Shown: positions 1 to 10,402 of the stretch, piece by piece
How the letters are laid out: every line of letters starts with the position of its first letter
How positions within the stretch are numbered: position 1 is the first letter of the stretch
Source of the DNA: Heyndrickxia sporothermodurans
Lineage (GTDB): Bacteria; Bacillota; Bacilli; Bacillales; Bacillaceae_C
Assembly: GCA_016756695.1 (NCBI GenBank)
Contig: CP066701.1
Location: 3,182,001 to 3,246,000, forward strand
DNA length: 64,000 bases
Reading direction: 5' to 3'
The notes under the pieces: generated by a model
What the model was told of the DNA's origin: nothing
Databases searched by the model: none
The model's input: only the letters and a program-made list of their open reading frames with translations
Program-made: the position numbers and the translations under genes

Positions 1-1
1 A

Positions 2-1003
2 CAACTTAAAACTAAACTTAGTCAGGAAGGCTTATTTGCGCTAGAAAGAAAAAGAAAATTACCCCCATACCCGAAAAATATTGGTGTTATTACCTCTCCT
101 ACCGGTGCGGCCGTTAGAGACATCATTTCAACGATAAAACGTCGATATCCGATCGGCAAAATCAAATTAATACCTGCATTAGTTCAAGGTGAAAATGCAG
201 CAAAATCGATTGCAAATGCGATTGAAAAAATGAATGAAATGAAAGAAATAGATGTATTGATCGTTGGTCGTGGTGGGGGATCAATTGAAGAGCTTTGGGC
301 ATTTAATGAAGAAATTGTTGCTCGAGCGATTTTTAACTCAAAGATACCTATTATATCTGCGGTTGGACATGAAACAGACTTCACAATAGCAGATTTTGTT
401 GCTGACCTACGTGCACCAACTCCAACTGGTGCCGCTGAATTAGCTGTGCCGCATATCGAAGAAATTATGGAAAAATTATTAAATAGAAAATCAAGACTAA
501 TTAGGGGATTTTCCGAAATCGTTCAGCATCAACGAAAAAGGCTGCAATTTATTAAACGATCCTATGTTTTTCGCAACCCAAACAGATTGTATGAGCAAAA
601 AATGGAGTATATGGATCACCTTACGGAACGATTGACACGGCAAATGAACAAAACGTTGCAACACGAAATGACAAGATATGAACAACTAGCGAAAAGACTA
701 CAAAGAAATCAGCCTCATCAGTTACTTGAGCGGGGAAAAGAAAAACATGTACGGTTAAATAAAGAATTAAGGAGTCGTTTGCAAGCAATTTTACAAACGA
801 AACAACAAGAGTTTTCAAAAGCAATTACTGCACTGGAGGCTTTAAGTCCCCTTAAAGTAATGGAACGAGGATATAGCCTCGCATATACTCCAGAAAAAGA
901 AATTATAAAAAGCATCGAACAAACCTCTAAAGGTGAAGAAATTCAAGTAATGGTTTCGGATGGGAAAATCATCTGTTCGGTTGAAAACATTGAAAAGGGA
1001 TGA
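2..1003 (+). CDS. xseA: Exodeoxyribonuclease VII large subunit (5' end outside the window)
   Basis: Large subunit of exonuclease VII, which degrades single-stranded DNA to oligonucleotides together with XseB. The reading frame is open from base 2 to the TGA at 1001-1003, so about 333 codons of the usual roughly 450 are present; the N-terminal OB-fold part lies upstream. The catalytic-core signature [14 protein letters not shown] is visible near the window start, followed by [14 protein letters not shown] and [23 protein letters not shown]. The C-terminal third is helical and charged (coiled-coil-like), as in the family. It is followed 7 bases later by xseB. Identity is secure; only the start is missing. 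Confidence 0.95.
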   Translation, partial: QLKTKLSQEGLFALERKRKLPPYPKNIGVITSPTGAAVRDIISTIKRRYPIGKIKLIPALVQGENAAKSIANAIEKMNEMKEIDVLIVGRGGGSIEELWAFNEEIVARAIFNSKIPIISAVGHETDFTIADFVADLRAPTPTGAAELAVPHIEEIMEKLLNRKSRLIRGFSEIVQHQRKRLQFIKRSYVFRNPNRLYEQKMEYMDHLTERLTRQMNKTLQHEMTRYEQLAKRLQRNQPHQLLERGKEKHVRLNKELRSRLQAILQTKQQEFSKAITALEALSPLKVMERGYSLAYTPEKEIIKSIEQTSKGEEIQVMVSDGKIICSVENIEKG

Positions 1004-1010
1004 GAGAAAA

Positions 1011-1235
1011 ATGGAAAAGCAATTATCTTTTGAAGAAGCAATGGAACAGTTAGAAGTAATTGTCCAGCGGTTAGAAGAAGGAGACGTTCCATTAGAGGAG
1101 GCACTTACAATCTATAAAAAAGGAATGGGTCTTTCAAAGCTTTGTCATGATAAATTAAAAATGGTAGAAGAACAATTAACTAGTGTAATTACTGAAAATG
1201 GAGAAGAGGAGTTTAGCATCAAAGAGGAGGAGTAG
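1011..1235 (+). CDS. xseB: Exodeoxyribonuclease VII small subunit
   Basis: Small subunit of exonuclease VII, 74 residues. The protein begins MEKQLSFEEAMEQLEVIV, with the family pattern of a short helical hairpin (EEGDVPLEEALTIYKKGMGL). I chose ATG 1011 because it gives the normal family length; an in-frame upstream extension to 960 would lie inside xseA and lacks a ribosome binding site. It sits 7 bases after xseA and 2 bases before ispA, so the three are almost certainly cotranscribed. Confidence 0.93.
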   Translation: MEKQLSFEEAMEQLEVIVQRLEEGDVPLEEALTIYKKGMGLSKLCHDKLKMVEEQLTSVITENGEEEFSIKEEE

Positions 1236-1237
1236 AA

Positions 1238-2125
1238 TTGGATTTACATAAATTAAGATCATTTATGAAGAAAGTGAACGAACGATTAGAAACAGAACTT
1301 TCTCAGGCTATTGTGAAATTACATGCTCCTCAAAAAATAAAGGATGCTATGGCTTATTCGCTTCAAGCAGGTGGTAAACGAATCCGTCCGACATTGCTTT
1401 TAGCTACCTTACATGCCTTTGGAAAAGAAATGAAGTATGGAATAAAAACAGCTTGTGCATTAGAAATGGTTCATACATACTCACTAATTCATGATGATTT
1501 ACCCGCGATGGATAACGATGATCTACGACGTGGAAAGCCAACGAATCATAAAGTATTTGGTGAGGCCTATTCGATTTTAGCGGGTGATGGTCTACTCACA
1601 TATAGCTTTCAAATGATTGCGCAGGATTCAACTTTAACGAGCGAACAAAAGGTAAAGATCATTGAACTTCTGGCGATTGCTGCCGGTCCTGAAGGCATGG
1701 TTGGTGGACAAGTTGCAGATATGCTTGGTGAAAAACAAGAATTATCAATAGAAGAATTAGAATATATTCACAGAAATAAGACCGGTAAACTTCTAACATT
1801 CAGTGCGGTAGCAGGTGCTATAATAGCAGGTGCATCGAGTGAACAAATAGATTTGTTAAAAAAATATGCAGAAAATATCGGCCTTGCCTTTCAAATCCGT
1901 GATGATATTTTAGATATTGAAGGAAAAGAAGAAATCATTGGTAAGCCGGTGGGAAGCGATGAAGGAAATGTGAAAAGCACATACCCATCCTTATTAACGT
2001 TAGATGGTGCGAAGGAACGTCTCCATTATCATACGAATCTTGCAAAAGATATGCTGCGGGATCTAAATCTTGATACTAAGCTTTTAGAAGAACTTGCTGA
2101 ATTAATTGTAGTAAGAAATCATTAA
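1238..2125 (+). CDS. ispA: Farnesyl diphosphate synthase (polyprenyl synthetase family)
   Basis: Condenses isopentenyl diphosphate with dimethylallyl and geranyl diphosphate to farnesyl diphosphate, the precursor of longer isoprenoids (undecaprenyl and menaquinone side chains). 295 residues, normal for the family. The first aspartate-rich motif DDLPAMD is at residues 86-92 and the second, DDILD, at 222-226; both bind the magnesium-diphosphate. The start is TTG at 1238, preceded by GAGGAGGAG that overlaps the end of xseB. The neighbour dxs supplies the same pathway, as in B. subtilis (yqiD-dxs). Confidence 0.94.
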   Translation: MDLHKLRSFMKKVNERLETELSQAIVKLHAPQKIKDAMAYSLQAGGKRIRPTLLLATLHAFGKEMKYGIKTACALEMVHTYSLIHDDLPAMDNDDLRRGKPTNHKVFGEAYSILAGDGLLTYSFQMIAQDSTLTSEQKVKIIELLAIAAGPEGMVGGQVADMLGEKQELSIEELEYIHRNKTGKLLTFSAVAGAIIAGASSEQIDLLKKYAENIGLAFQIRDDILDIEGKEEIIGKPVGSDEGNVKSTYPSLLTLDGAKERLHYHTNLAKDMLRDLNLDTKLLEELAELIVVRNH

Positions 2126-2248
2126 AATAGGTATAGAATGAGTATGTAAGTAAAATATGTTATAATACAGTAATCTAACTATCCGTTACAATTATAAAAA
2201 TCAAGACATCAACAGTAAAATCTATGAAATGAAAGTGAGTGATCCATT

Positions 2249-4138
2249 TTGGATCTATTATCAATTAAGGACCCTTCCTTTCTAAAAGATATGAATATTG
2301 ACCAGTTAAAAGAACTAAGTAATGATATTCGTCATTTTTTAATTGAAAATCTATCTAAAACGGGTGGGCATATTGGCCCTAATTTGGGTGTAGTAGAATT
2401 AACTATCGCCTTGCATAAATGTTTTAATAGTCCGAATGATAAATTTATTTGGGATGTGGGTCATCAATCTTATGTTCACAAAATATTAACCGGTCGTGCA
2501 GATCAATTTTCTACGTTAAGGCAGTATCAGGGGTTATCCGGATTCCCGAAAATGTGTGAAAGTGAGCATGATGTGTGGGAAACAGGACACTCTTCCACAT
2601 CCCTATCCGCTGCAATGGGAATGGCTATTGCCCGAGATTTAAAAGGTGAAAAGTCATTTATAGTTCCAATTATTGGGGATGGTGCCTTGACTGGCGGAAT
2701 GGCCTTAGAAGCATTAAATCATATTGGACACGAAAAAAAGGATTTACTTGTTATTTTAAATGATAATGAAATGTCCATCGCTCCTAATGTAGGTGCTTTG
2801 CATAATATTTTAGGACGACTCCGTACAGCAAATAAATATCAATGGGCGAAAGACGAACTTGAGAATTTGCTCAAAAAGATTCCTGCAGTTGGTGGAAAAC
2901 TCGCTGCTACAGCTGAAAGGCTTAAAGATAGTATGAAGTATTTTCTTGTCTCAGGAATGTTTTTTGAGGAATTAGGCTTCACTTATTTAGGTCCTGTAGA
3001 TGGACACAATTTCGAAGCACTATTTGAACAATTACAATATGCAAAGAAAACGAAGGGGCCAATTCTATTACACGTAATAACGAAAAAAGGTAAAGGATAT
3101 AAGCCTGCTGAAAACGATACGATAGGTACTTGGCATGGTACTGGACAATACAAAATTGAAACTGGTGATTTAATTAAACCGGTAAATGCACCACCTGCAT
3201 GGAGTAAACTTGTAAGTGACACAGTTTTAAAACTTGCTAAAAAAGATGAGCGGATTGTCGCAATAACACCTGCAATGCCTGTAGGATCTAAACTTGAAAA
3301 ATTTGCTGAAGAATTTCCTAATCGTATGTATGATGTTGGAATTGCAGAACAACATGCTGCAACTGTAGCTGCTGGATTAGCCACACAGAACATGAAACCG
3401 TTTTTAGCAATTTATTCTACATTTTTACAACGTGCATATGATCAAGTCGTACATGATATATGTCGGCAAAATCTTAATGTTTTCATTGGTATTGATCGTG
3501 CGGGATTAGTAGGTGCAGATGGAGAAACACATCAAGGTGTGTTCGATATTGCATTTCTTCGTCATATTCCCAATATAGTACTTATGATGCCAAAAGATGA
3601 AAATGAAGGACAACATATGGTTAATACGGCGATTAAGTACAATGATGGTCCAATTGCGATGAGATTTCCTCGTGGAAATGGATATGGCGTTCCAATGGAT
3701 GAAACATTAAGGACGATACCGATTGGGACATGGGAAACGCTCCGTGAAGGAAAGGATGCAGCAATTTTGACGTTTGGTACAACAATTCCTATGGCACTTG
3801 AAGCGGCTAATCTCCTTCAAAAACAAGGGTTTTCCGTCAAAGTAATCAATGCACGTTTTATTAAACCATTAGATGAAAAAATGTTAAAAGAATTGTTAGA
3901 TACAAATATGCCGATTTTAACGATCGAAGAAGCTGTGTTACAAGGTGGATTTGGCAGTGCTGTACTTGAATTTGCGCATAGTCACGGATTTACAAATGTA
4001 ATTGATTGTATGGGTATTCCAGATAAATTTATTGAACATGGAAGTGTCAATGAATTACTTAGAGAAATTGGTTTAACAAAGGAAGAGGTTGTAAAAAGAA
4101 TTCAAGCTTTTTCACCTAAAATACAAAAAAGGGCATGA
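2249..4138 (+). CDS. dxs: 1-deoxy-D-xylulose-5-phosphate synthase
   Basis: First enzyme of the MEP isoprenoid pathway: condenses pyruvate and glyceraldehyde 3-phosphate using thiamine diphosphate. 629 residues, full length. The cofactor motif GDGALTGG lies near residue 143 and continues to [10 protein letters not shown]; the transketolase pyrimidine-domain motif [13 protein letters not shown] follows in the middle, and a transketolase C-terminal domain closes the protein. TTG start at 2249. It is 123 bases after ispA and 3 bases before the TlyA-type gene, so it is coupled to the latter. Confidence 0.96.
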   Translation: MDLLSIKDPSFLKDMNIDQLKELSNDIRHFLIENLSKTGGHIGPNLGVVELTIALHKCFNSPNDKFIWDVGHQSYVHKILTGRADQFSTLRQYQGLSGFPKMCESEHDVWETGHSSTSLSAAMGMAIARDLKGEKSFIVPIIGDGALTGGMALEALNHIGHEKKDLLVILNDNEMSIAPNVGALHNILGRLRTANKYQWAKDELENLLKKIPAVGGKLAATAERLKDSMKYFLVSGMFFEELGFTYLGPVDGHNFEALFEQLQYAKKTKGPILLHVITKKGKGYKPAENDTIGTWHGTGQYKIETGDLIKPVNAPPAWSKLVSDTVLKLAKKDERIVAITPAMPVGSKLEKFAEEFPNRMYDVGIAEQHAATVAAGLATQNMKPFLAIYSTFLQRAYDQVVHDICRQNLNVFIGIDRAGLVGADGETHQGVFDIAFLRHIPNIVLMMPKDENEGQHMVNTAIKYNDGPIAMRFPRGNGYGVPMDETLRTIPIGTWETLREGKDAAILTFGTTIPMALEAANLLQKQGFSVKVINARFIKPLDEKMLKELLDTNMPILTIEEAVLQGGFGSAVLEFAHSHGFTNVIDCMGIPDKFIEHGSVNELLREIGLTKEEVVKRIQAFSPKIQKRA

Positions 4139-4141
4139 CAT

Positions 4142-4984
4142 ATGAAAAGCAAAAAACAACGAATTGATACTCTTTTAGTTGAAAGAGGATTAATTGAAAC
4201 GAGAGAAAAAGCAAAACGTGCGATAATGGCGGGATTAGTCTACTCAAATGAAGAGCGTCTCGATAAACCCGGCGAGAAAGTAAATGAGGATATTCCGTTA
4301 ACGATTAAGGGGAAAATGATACCCTATGTAAGCCGGGGAGGATTAAAGCTTGAAAAGGCATTACGTGTTTTCGAGCTTTCTGTAAAAGATAAAATCTTAT
4401 TAGATATTGGAGCATCTACAGGTGGCTTTACAGATTGTGCCTTGCAAAATGGTGCGAAAATGTCATATGCACTAGATGTTGGTTACAATCAATTAGCTTG
4501 GAAGCTTAGACAGGATGAACGAGTAGTCGTTATGGAGAGAACGAATTTTCGTTACGTGACTCCGAAAGATTTAGTACGTGAAATGCCTAATTTTGCTACA
4601 ATTGATGTTTCGTTTATATCTTTATCGCTCATTTTACCAGTTTTAAAAACATTATTGGTTCCATCGAGTGATGTTATAGCCCTGATTAAACCACAATTTG
4701 AAGCTGGAAAAGATCAGGTCGGAAAAAAAGGGATTGTAAGGGATAAAAAGGTTCACGAATCCGTTATTGAAAAAATTGTCCAGCTATCCCTCACCGAAGG
4801 CTATGATGTAATAAATTTATCCTTTTCCCCAATAACTGGAGGAGAAGGAAATATTGAATTTTTAATCCATTTAAAATGGACTGGTTCAAATAAAAAAGAA
4901 AATGGATCAAATGCGCTTGATTTTACAATTAAAGATGTAGTAAACGCAGCACATAACGAGTTAACAGGAAGATCAGATCAATAA
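4142..4984 (+). CDS. TlyA-family RNA methyltransferase (S4 + FtsJ domains), YqxC-like
   Basis: 280 residues. An S4 RNA-binding domain occupies about residues 6-65 (RIDTLLVERGL, then PYVSRGGLKLEKAL), followed by an FtsJ/RrmJ-like methyltransferase domain with SAM motif LDIGASTGGFTD near 87-98. In mycobacteria TlyA methylates 16S and 23S rRNA at the 2'-O of cytidine; the same activity is inferred here, not shown. ATG 4142 starts 3 bases after the dxs stop with AAAAAGGG in front. The same dxs-tlyA-argR-recN order is known from B. subtilis. Confidence 0.88.
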   Translation: MKSKKQRIDTLLVERGLIETREKAKRAIMAGLVYSNEERLDKPGEKVNEDIPLTIKGKMIPYVSRGGLKLEKALRVFELSVKDKILLDIGASTGGFTDCALQNGAKMSYALDVGYNQLAWKLRQDERVVVMERTNFRYVTPKDLVREMPNFATIDVSFISLSLILPVLKTLLVPSSDVIALIKPQFEAGKDQVGKKGIVRDKKVHESVIEKIVQLSLTEGYDVINLSFSPITGGEGNIEFLIHLKWTGSNKKENGSNALDFTIKDVVNAAHNELTGRSDQ

Positions 4985-5041
4985 TAGGATCTGTTCTTTT
5001 TTCTTGTGTTTTTGCCACCATTCGTGTTAATTATGTACATT

Positions 5042-5070
5042 TTGACAAAAATAAGCTAACATTGTAGTAA
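5042..5070 (+). promoter_or_regulatory. Possible sigma-A promoter upstream of argR
   Basis: A perfect -35 hexamer TTGACA (5042-5047) is followed after 17 bases by TAGTAA (5065-5070), a weak -10. It lies about 70 bases before argR, in the gap after the methyltransferase gene. The call depends on spacing alone. Confidence 0.3.
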
Positions 5071-5141
5071 AAAGCATGGTGGGATATGTCAGTATTATTG
5101 TTAAAGAAACTGTCAGTGTAACTTTGTAAAGGTGGATGAGG

Positions 5142-5591
5142 ATGAATAAAGGACAAAGACTCATTAAAATAAGAGAAATAATCGCAAATTTTGACATTGA
5201 AACTCAAGATGAACTAGTTGATCATTTAAAAAATGCTGGTTTCAATGTTACACAGGCAACGATTTCTCGTGATATAAAGGAATTACATTTAGTAAAAGTA
5301 CCACTTATGGATGGCAGATATAAATATAGTCTGCCGGCAGATCAACGTTTTAACCCAATGCAAAAATTAAAAAGAACATTAACAGATGCTTTTATCAGCA
5401 TAGATTTTGCCGGCCATTTAATTGTCTTAAAAACATTACCCGGTAATGCCCATGCATTAGGCGCCTTAATTGATATTCTTGAATGGGAAGAAATTATTGG
5501 TACGTTATGCGGAGATGATACATGTTTAATCATTTGCAAGGACCAAGAAAAATCAGAAATGGTTTCACAACGCTTTTTAGATATGTTATAA
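5142..5591 (+). CDS. argR: Arginine repressor/activator ArgR (AhrC)
   Basis: Arginine-sensing hexameric transcription factor that represses arginine biosynthesis and activates catabolism. 149 residues, the same length as B. subtilis AhrC. The N-terminal winged helix-turn-helix includes [16 protein letters not shown]; the C-terminal arginine-binding, oligomerisation domain holds [14 protein letters not shown] chose ATG 5142 (MNKGQRL) over ATG 5136 because AAAGGTGG ends at 5135, which leaves proper spacing only for the later codon. recN follows 46 bases downstream. Confidence 0.93.
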   Translation: MNKGQRLIKIREIIANFDIETQDELVDHLKNAGFNVTQATISRDIKELHLVKVPLMDGRYKYSLPADQRFNPMQKLKRTLTDAFISIDFAGHLIVLKTLPGNAHALGALIDILEWEEIIGTLCGDDTCLIICKDQEKSEMVSQRFLDML

Positions 5592-5637
5592 AACAAAGAA
5601 TTAAACGGGTAATTGAAAAAATGGGGTGAAGTTTTCA

Positions 5638-7350
5638 TTGTTACAAGAATTATCGATCAAAAATTTTGCCATCATTGATGAACTTTATTTGTCTATAGAA
5701 AAAGGATTAACGGTATTAACAGGAGAAACCGGAGCAGGAAAATCGATTATCATTGATGCGGTAAATTTATTAGTTGGCGGAAGAGGTTCTTCAGAATTCG
5801 TTCGTCACGGTGAAAAAAAAGCTGAAATAGAAGGACTTTTTATCTTAAATGACGAGTCACATCCATGTTATAATCGTGCAAACGAATTTGGAATTGACAT
5901 TGAAGAAGGAATGATTATCCTTCATCGTGATATTTCCGTTTCCGGAAAAAGCGTCTGTAGAATTAATGGGAAATTAGTGACGATTTCAATTTTGCGTGAA
6001 ATTGGCAGTACACTAATTGATATTCATGGCCAGCACGAACACCAAGAATTAATGAATGAAACCCATCATTTAAGGCTTCTTGACCAATATGGGGGTAAAG
6101 AGATTAAGACTGCTCTTGATAATTATCGTGTAATATACAAACAATATGAGCAAATCGTTTCAAAACTTAAAGGATTAAGTGAAAATGAACAACAAATGGC
6201 CCACCGATTAGATCTTATTCAATTTCAACTTCAAGAAATCCAAAAGGCAAATCTTCAAATAGACGAAGACACCATTCTCTTGGAAGAAAAGAAAAAATTA
6301 ATGAATTTTGAACGGCTATTCGATTCATTGAAAACGAGTTACGGTGCATTGCAGGGTGAACAAAAAGGAATTGATTGGATAGGGCTGGTTATGAGTCAGT
6401 TAGAAACAGCTGCTGAAATTGAGCCTGATTTTAAGCCACTACTAGAATCTGTTTCAAATTGTTTTTATATCCTTGAAGATGCCGCAAGTACGATTCGCAA
6501 TGATTTAGATAGCTTGGAGTTTAACCCTGAACGGTTAAATGAGATTGAAAGCCGCCTAAACGAAATAAACCAATTAAAAAGAAAATATGGTGGCACATTG
6601 GAAGATATATTGGAATATAGTTCGAAAATAGAAGAAGAAATTGAAACGATTATTAATCGTGAAAGCCATATTGATAAATTACAAATAACATTAACACAAC
6701 TTGAGAAAGACTTGTATTTAGAAGCTAAACAACTTAGTGATTTAAGAAAAAAATGCTCAAAAAAATTAATTAATGCAATCCATAAAGAACTAAAGCAAAT
6801 GTATATGGATAAAACAGTATTTGAGGTGAAGTTCCTTCAATCAGCTGAGGACTATAAAAATGAAGGAAATCTTCCATTTCGAAAAGATGGCTTGGATGTA
6901 GTTGAATTTTATATATCAACAAATCCGGGTGAGCCTTTAAAACCATTAAATAAAGTTGCTTCAGGCGGTGAATTATCGAGAATGATGCTGGCGTTGAAGA
7001 CGATTTTCTCAAAACATCAAGGCATTACTTCGATCATTTTCGATGAGGTAGATACCGGTGTAAGTGGAAGGGTTGCTCAAGCAATTGGAGAGAAAATTTA
7101 TCAAGTTTCAGAGCATTCACAAGTTTTATGTATTTCCCATCTTCCGCAAGTTGCAGCTATGGCAGATACACATTTGTTTATCATGAAGGAAACCATTGAT
7201 GGACGAACACGAACAAAGGTGAAAACACTTGAATTGGAAGAAAAAATTAATGAAGTTAGTCGCATGATTGCAGGTGTTGAAATAACCGATAAAGCAATAG
7301 AACATGCACAAGAATTGCTACAACTTGCCTATGCAAAAAAATTCACTTGA
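5638..7350 (+). CDS. recN: DNA repair protein RecN
   Basis: SMC-like ATPase that acts early at double-strand breaks. About 570 residues. Walker A GETGAGKS at residues 29-36, a long central coiled coil (about 150-370), the ABC-type signature ASGGELSRMMLALK, and Walker B SIIFDEVDTGVSG near the C-terminus. I favour TTG 5638 (MLQELSIKNFAII) because GGGGTGA just upstream acts as its ribosome binding site; GTG 5626 is the alternative in-frame start and would itself fall inside that site. Follows argR, as in B. subtilis. Confidence 0.94.
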   Translation: MLQELSIKNFAIIDELYLSIEKGLTVLTGETGAGKSIIIDAVNLLVGGRGSSEFVRHGEKKAEIEGLFILNDESHPCYNRANEFGIDIEEGMIILHRDISVSGKSVCRINGKLVTISILREIGSTLIDIHGQHEHQELMNETHHLRLLDQYGGKEIKTALDNYRVIYKQYEQIVSKLKGLSENEQQMAHRLDLIQFQLQEIQKANLQIDEDTILLEEKKKLMNFERLFDSLKTSYGALQGEQKGIDWIGLVMSQLETAAEIEPDFKPLLESVSNCFYILEDAASTIRNDLDSLEFNPERLNEIESRLNEINQLKRKYGGTLEDILEYSSKIEEEIETIINRESHIDKLQITLTQLEKDLYLEAKQLSDLRKKCSKKLINAIHKELKQMYMDKTVFEVKFLQSAEDYKNEGNLPFRKDGLDVVEFYISTNPGEPLKPLNKVASGGELSRMMLALKTIFSKHQGITSIIFDEVDTGVSGRVAQAIGEKIYQVSEHSQVLCISHLPQVAAMADTHLFIMKETIDGRTRTKVKTLELEEKINEVSRMIAGVEITDKAIEHAQELLQLAYAKKFT

Positions 7351-7379
7351 AAAGCTATCCATCAATGGGTAGCTTTTTT
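7350..7379 (+). terminator. Rho-independent terminator after recN
   Basis: Stem AAGCTATCC/GGGTAGCTT around a short loop, followed directly by a T-run. It begins at the recN stop codon. Confidence 0.8.
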
Positions 7380-7490
7380 CTTAATCCCTTGTTATATTTC
7401 CGCCGTATCAAGGCTAAATTAAAATTGTAACCAAAAAAATAAAAAGGTTACTCTTTAAAAGTGGACTAGAAGCGAGGAGAGTGAAAAGTT

Positions 7491-8783
7491 TTGAAATTGG
7501 ATCATCTAAGAAAAGTAATTGGTGGGTTTCTCCTTGTTTCACTTTGTTTAATAGGATTTTCAAAACCGTTTCAAAATTATCTTCATATACCAACCGATAT
7601 CACATTATTTGAAGGTGACGTTTTAAATATTGCGAAAGCGGCAAATGTGTCTGCTAAAGTAACATCCAAAGGCGAAAGTATTGACGTGTTTGCACAAAAG
7701 AAATCACTAGACATAAAAGGTAATTCTGCGGGAAAAGATGAAGTATTTTTCGAATTAGCTGGACTGCCAATAAAAAAAGTGGATGTAAAAGTAATTAAGG
7801 ATTTCAAGGTAATTCCGGGTGGACAATCGATTGGTGTTAAATTAAATACACTTGGCGTTTTAGTAGTAGGACATCATCTTGTCGAAACAAAATCAGGCAA
7901 GATTTCACCGGGAGAAAAGGCTGGAATTAAAGTAGGGGATATTATTACACAAATTAATGGGGAAAAAATAGAAAAGCTGTCAGATGTAGCTCCATTAGTA
8001 GAAAAAGCGGGCAAAGATGGGACCCCTTTAAATATCACCATCCAAAGAGAACAGCAAAAAATAAATACTTCTTTAAATCCACAAAAGGATCAGTCAGAAC
8101 AAACGTATAAACTTGGCTTATATATTAGGGACTCGGCCGCAGGAATTGGAACAATGACCTTTATCGATCCAAAAACAAAAAAATATGGAGCACTTGGCCA
8201 TGTTATCTCAGACATGGACACGAAAAAAGCAATTTTGGTCGAAAAAGGGCAAATATTAAATTCGACAGTAACGTCTATTGAAAAAGGCAGTGACGGAAAA
8301 CCCGGAGAGAAACTTGCGCGCTTTTCTTCAGACCATGAAGTTATTGGTGATATTACACGAAATAGTTCCTTTGGGATATTTGGAAAGTTAGATAAGAAAA
8401 TAAAAAATGAAAAGTATGACAAACCGATGCCAATCGCATTATCCTATCAAGTAAAAGAAGGTCCGGCAAAAATTTTGACAGTCGTTGAAGGAAATAAAGT
8501 AGAGGAATATGATATTGAGATAATAAATGCCATTCCTCAAAAGTTTCCAGCAACGAAAGGGATGATAATAAAAATTACTGATCCCAAATTATTGAAGAAA
8601 ACAGGCGGAATTGTTCAAGGAATGAGTGGTAGTCCAATTATTCAAAACGGAAAGATCATCGGAGCAGTTACTCATGTATTTGTTAATGACCCAACGTCAG
8701 GATATGGCGTTCACATCGAATGGATGCTTCGAGAAGCGGGAATAAATATTTATCAAAAAAGAAATGAAGAAAAGGCAAGCTGA
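7491..8783 (+). CDS. spoIVB: SpoIVB peptidase (forespore-to-mother-cell sigma-K checkpoint)
   Basis: Serine peptidase secreted from the forespore into the intermembrane space; it cleaves SpoIVFA and so triggers pro-sigma-K processing. 430 residues: one N-terminal membrane/signal segment (about 10-26), a PDZ domain (about 115-200) and the S55 peptidase domain. Catalytic His is probably His237 in GALGHVISD and catalytic Ser about Ser381 in GMSGSPI, matching the His236/Ser378 of B. subtilis. TTG start at 7491 with GCGAGGAGAG upstream. It lies between recN and spo0A as in B. subtilis. I did not find a convincing sigma-G promoter by eye. Confidence 0.94.
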   Translation: MKLDHLRKVIGGFLLVSLCLIGFSKPFQNYLHIPTDITLFEGDVLNIAKAANVSAKVTSKGESIDVFAQKKSLDIKGNSAGKDEVFFELAGLPIKKVDVKVIKDFKVIPGGQSIGVKLNTLGVLVVGHHLVETKSGKISPGEKAGIKVGDIITQINGEKIEKLSDVAPLVEKAGKDGTPLNITIQREQQKINTSLNPQKDQSEQTYKLGLYIRDSAAGIGTMTFIDPKTKKYGALGHVISDMDTKKAILVEKGQILNSTVTSIEKGSDGKPGEKLARFSSDHEVIGDITRNSSFGIFGKLDKKIKNEKYDKPMPIALSYQVKEGPAKILTVVEGNKVEEYDIEIINAIPQKFPATKGMIIKITDPKLLKKTGGIVQGMSGSPIIQNGKIIGAVTHVFVNDPTSGYGVHIEWMLREAGINIYQKRNEEKAS

Positions 8784-8813
8784 TAGAGAAATTTCTCTTC
8801 AGCTTTCTTTTTT
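8777..8813 (+). terminator. Terminator after spoIVB
   Basis: Inverted repeat AAGCTGA...TCAGCTT with an inner AGAGAAA/TTTCTCT arm, then a T-rich tail. It overlaps the spoIVB stop codon. Confidence 0.8.
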
Positions 8814-8855
8814 GCATTTTTAGTACGAATGAAATAATGATGAAAATAAAGATAA

Positions 8856-8985
8856 TTCGACAAATATATAATTAAAAATCGAAAGAGGTCGAAATCGAGA
8901 GAAATAAAGAGAAAAATAGAGAAAATATAGTTTTTTTAATAAATTTTCAAATATAAGAAGGAATTTATAAGGCATTGTCGAAAAT
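8856..8985 (+). promoter_or_regulatory. spo0A promoter region: two 0A boxes and a sigma-H-like promoter
   Basis: Two exact 0A boxes (TGTCGAA, the Spo0A~P binding core) are present: one inverted at 8856-8862 (TTCGACA) and one direct at 8976-8982. The direct one overlaps a sigma-H-like promoter: AGGAATT at 8959-8965 as -35 and GAAAAT at 8980-8985 as -10. In B. subtilis the sporulation promoter Ps of spo0A is read by sigma-H and controlled by Spo0A~P. The arrangement is visible here; the regulation is inferred. Confidence 0.6.
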
Positions 8986-9041
8986 GTGATAAGAGAATAA
9001 GATATGAAAAAAAGTGGTTATAATTGAGGAGGAAACAAGGA

Positions 9042-9830
9042 GTGAACAACAAAATTAAAGTTTGTATCGTAGATGATAATCGTGAGTTAGTTGCTTTATT
9101 AGAAGAATTTATTTCTTCTCAAGATGATATGGAAATTAGCGGTGTTGCGTATAATGGGCAAGAGTGCTTAGAAATGTTACAAGATGCTTCACCAAATGTG
9201 CTAATATTGGATATTATTATGCCTCATCTCGATGGATTAGGAGTTCTTGAAAAGTTAAGACAAAAAAGTGAAATGCCAAACGTAATCATGCTGACTGCAT
9301 TTGGACAAGAGGATGTTACGAAAAAGGCGGTTGAACTCGGAGCTTCATATTTTATTTTAAAACCTTTTGACATGAATAATCTTGCAAACCAAATTCGGCA
9401 AGTTAGCGGGAAGCCAAGTCCAATTTTGAAAAAGGAAAATCATTCCTTTATTAGATCTAATAATGAAGAGAAACCAAAAAATTTAGATGCAAGTATCACC
9501 AGCATTATCCATGAAATCGGTGTACCCGCACATATTAAAGGGTATTTGTATTTAAGAGAAGCCATTTCCATGGTATATAATGATATAGAGCTTCTCGGAT
9601 CAATTACCAAAGTATTATATCCTGATATCGCGAAAAAATTTAATACGACTGCAAGTCGTGTAGAACGTGCAATCCGCCATGCGATAGAAGTTGCATGGAG
9701 TCGCGGAAATATTGATTCGATCTCTTCCTTATTTGGTTATACAGTAAGCATGTCCAAAGCTAAACCGACAAATAGTGAATTTATCGCAATGGTTGCGGAT
9801 AAACTACGTTTGGAACATAAAGCGTCCTAA
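9042..9830 (+). CDS. spo0A: Sporulation master regulator Spo0A
   Basis: Response regulator that commits the cell to sporulation and also influences biofilm genes through SinI. 262 residues. Receiver domain: acidic pair Asp11-Asp12, phosphoacceptor Asp57 in LILDIIMP, Thr in MLTAFGQ and Lys107 in ILKPFD. The C-terminal Spo0A DNA-binding domain includes [19 protein letters not shown] chose GTG 9042 ([13 protein letters not shown]) because GAGGAGG starting near 9026 is its ribosome binding site; the upstream TTG 9024 would place that site inside the coding sequence. Confidence 0.97.
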   Translation: MNNKIKVCIVDDNRELVALLEEFISSQDDMEISGVAYNGQECLEMLQDASPNVLILDIIMPHLDGLGVLEKLRQKSEMPNVIMLTAFGQEDVTKKAVELGASYFILKPFDMNNLANQIRQVSGKPSPILKKENHSFIRSNNEEKPKNLDASITSIIHEIGVPAHIKGYLYLREAISMVYNDIELLGSITKVLYPDIAKKFNTTASRVERAIRHAIEVAWSRGNIDSISSLFGYTVSMSKAKPTNSEFIAMVADKLRLEHKAS

Positions 9831-9857
9831 TAAATATTATTTTTCTAAATTGTATTT

Positions 9858-9888
9858 AAAAAGGGTCCTAACGTAAGGACCCTTTTTT
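9858..9888 (+). terminator. Terminator after spo0A
   Basis: AAAAGGGTCCT and AGGACCCTTTTTT form a strong stem around a 4-5 base loop, ending in T residues. Confidence 0.88.
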
Positions 9889-9896
9889 GATGGATA

Positions 9897-10226
9897 TTAT
9901 TTTCGTCTTATATCGATTAAACGATGATTTTTATATTTGATTTTTACTTTTTCCCCAATTGAATATTGTACATACGTATCGCATTCCATTTCTAGAATTT
10001 TTCCGTTATCAAATTCCATTAAGCATGCTGCCTTTCCATTTGGAGTTGATATTACTGGTATACTTTTCTTAGTTTTCACTCCTTTTGCTTTTCCTTTTGA
10101 TTGGGGAGTGTAATATTTTTCAATAATTACTACCTTTTTGTAACTAGTTGAAGGACGAGATAATAAAAAGAAAAGGACGATCAATAATAGACATAGTACG
10201 ACGATTTTTAATAAAACCTTTTTCAT
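9897..10226 (-). CDS. Hypothetical membrane-anchored protein
   Basis: About 109 residues, not recognised. An N-terminal lysine pair is followed by a strongly hydrophobic segment (VLLKIVVLCLLLIVLFFLL), then a basic linker (KSKGKAKGVKTKK is close to what is seen) and a C-terminal part rich in beta-strand pattern with Cys residues. This suggests one membrane anchor with a small extracytoplasmic domain. Two adjacent ATGs (10229 and 10226) are possible; AAGGAG is better spaced for the second. It is convergent with spo0A and divergent from the glycerophosphodiesterase gene. Confidence 0.65.
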   Translation of the reverse strand: MKKVLLKIVVLCLLLIVLFFLLSRPSTSYKKVVIIEKYYTPQSKGKAKGVKTKKSIPVISTPNGKAACLMEFDNGKILEMECDTYVQYSIGEKVKIKYKNHRLIDIRRK

Positions 10227-10402
10227 CATGCACTCCTTATGACAAGTATTTCGTTTATACTATGTATATTGATTGGAATGTGGAATATGCATTGGTAAAA
10301 TAACAAGTAAATTAATCAATTAAGTAAAATTTCTTCCATATGGATGTTATTGTTCATACTGTGTAATAGACTAGAAATAAAAAAAGCCAAGGAAGTGACT
10401 AC

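Noticed and set aside
2983-3393. 136-codon open frame antisense to dxs
   Set aside because: Fully inside a secure gene, no ribosome binding site, composition of a shadow frame.
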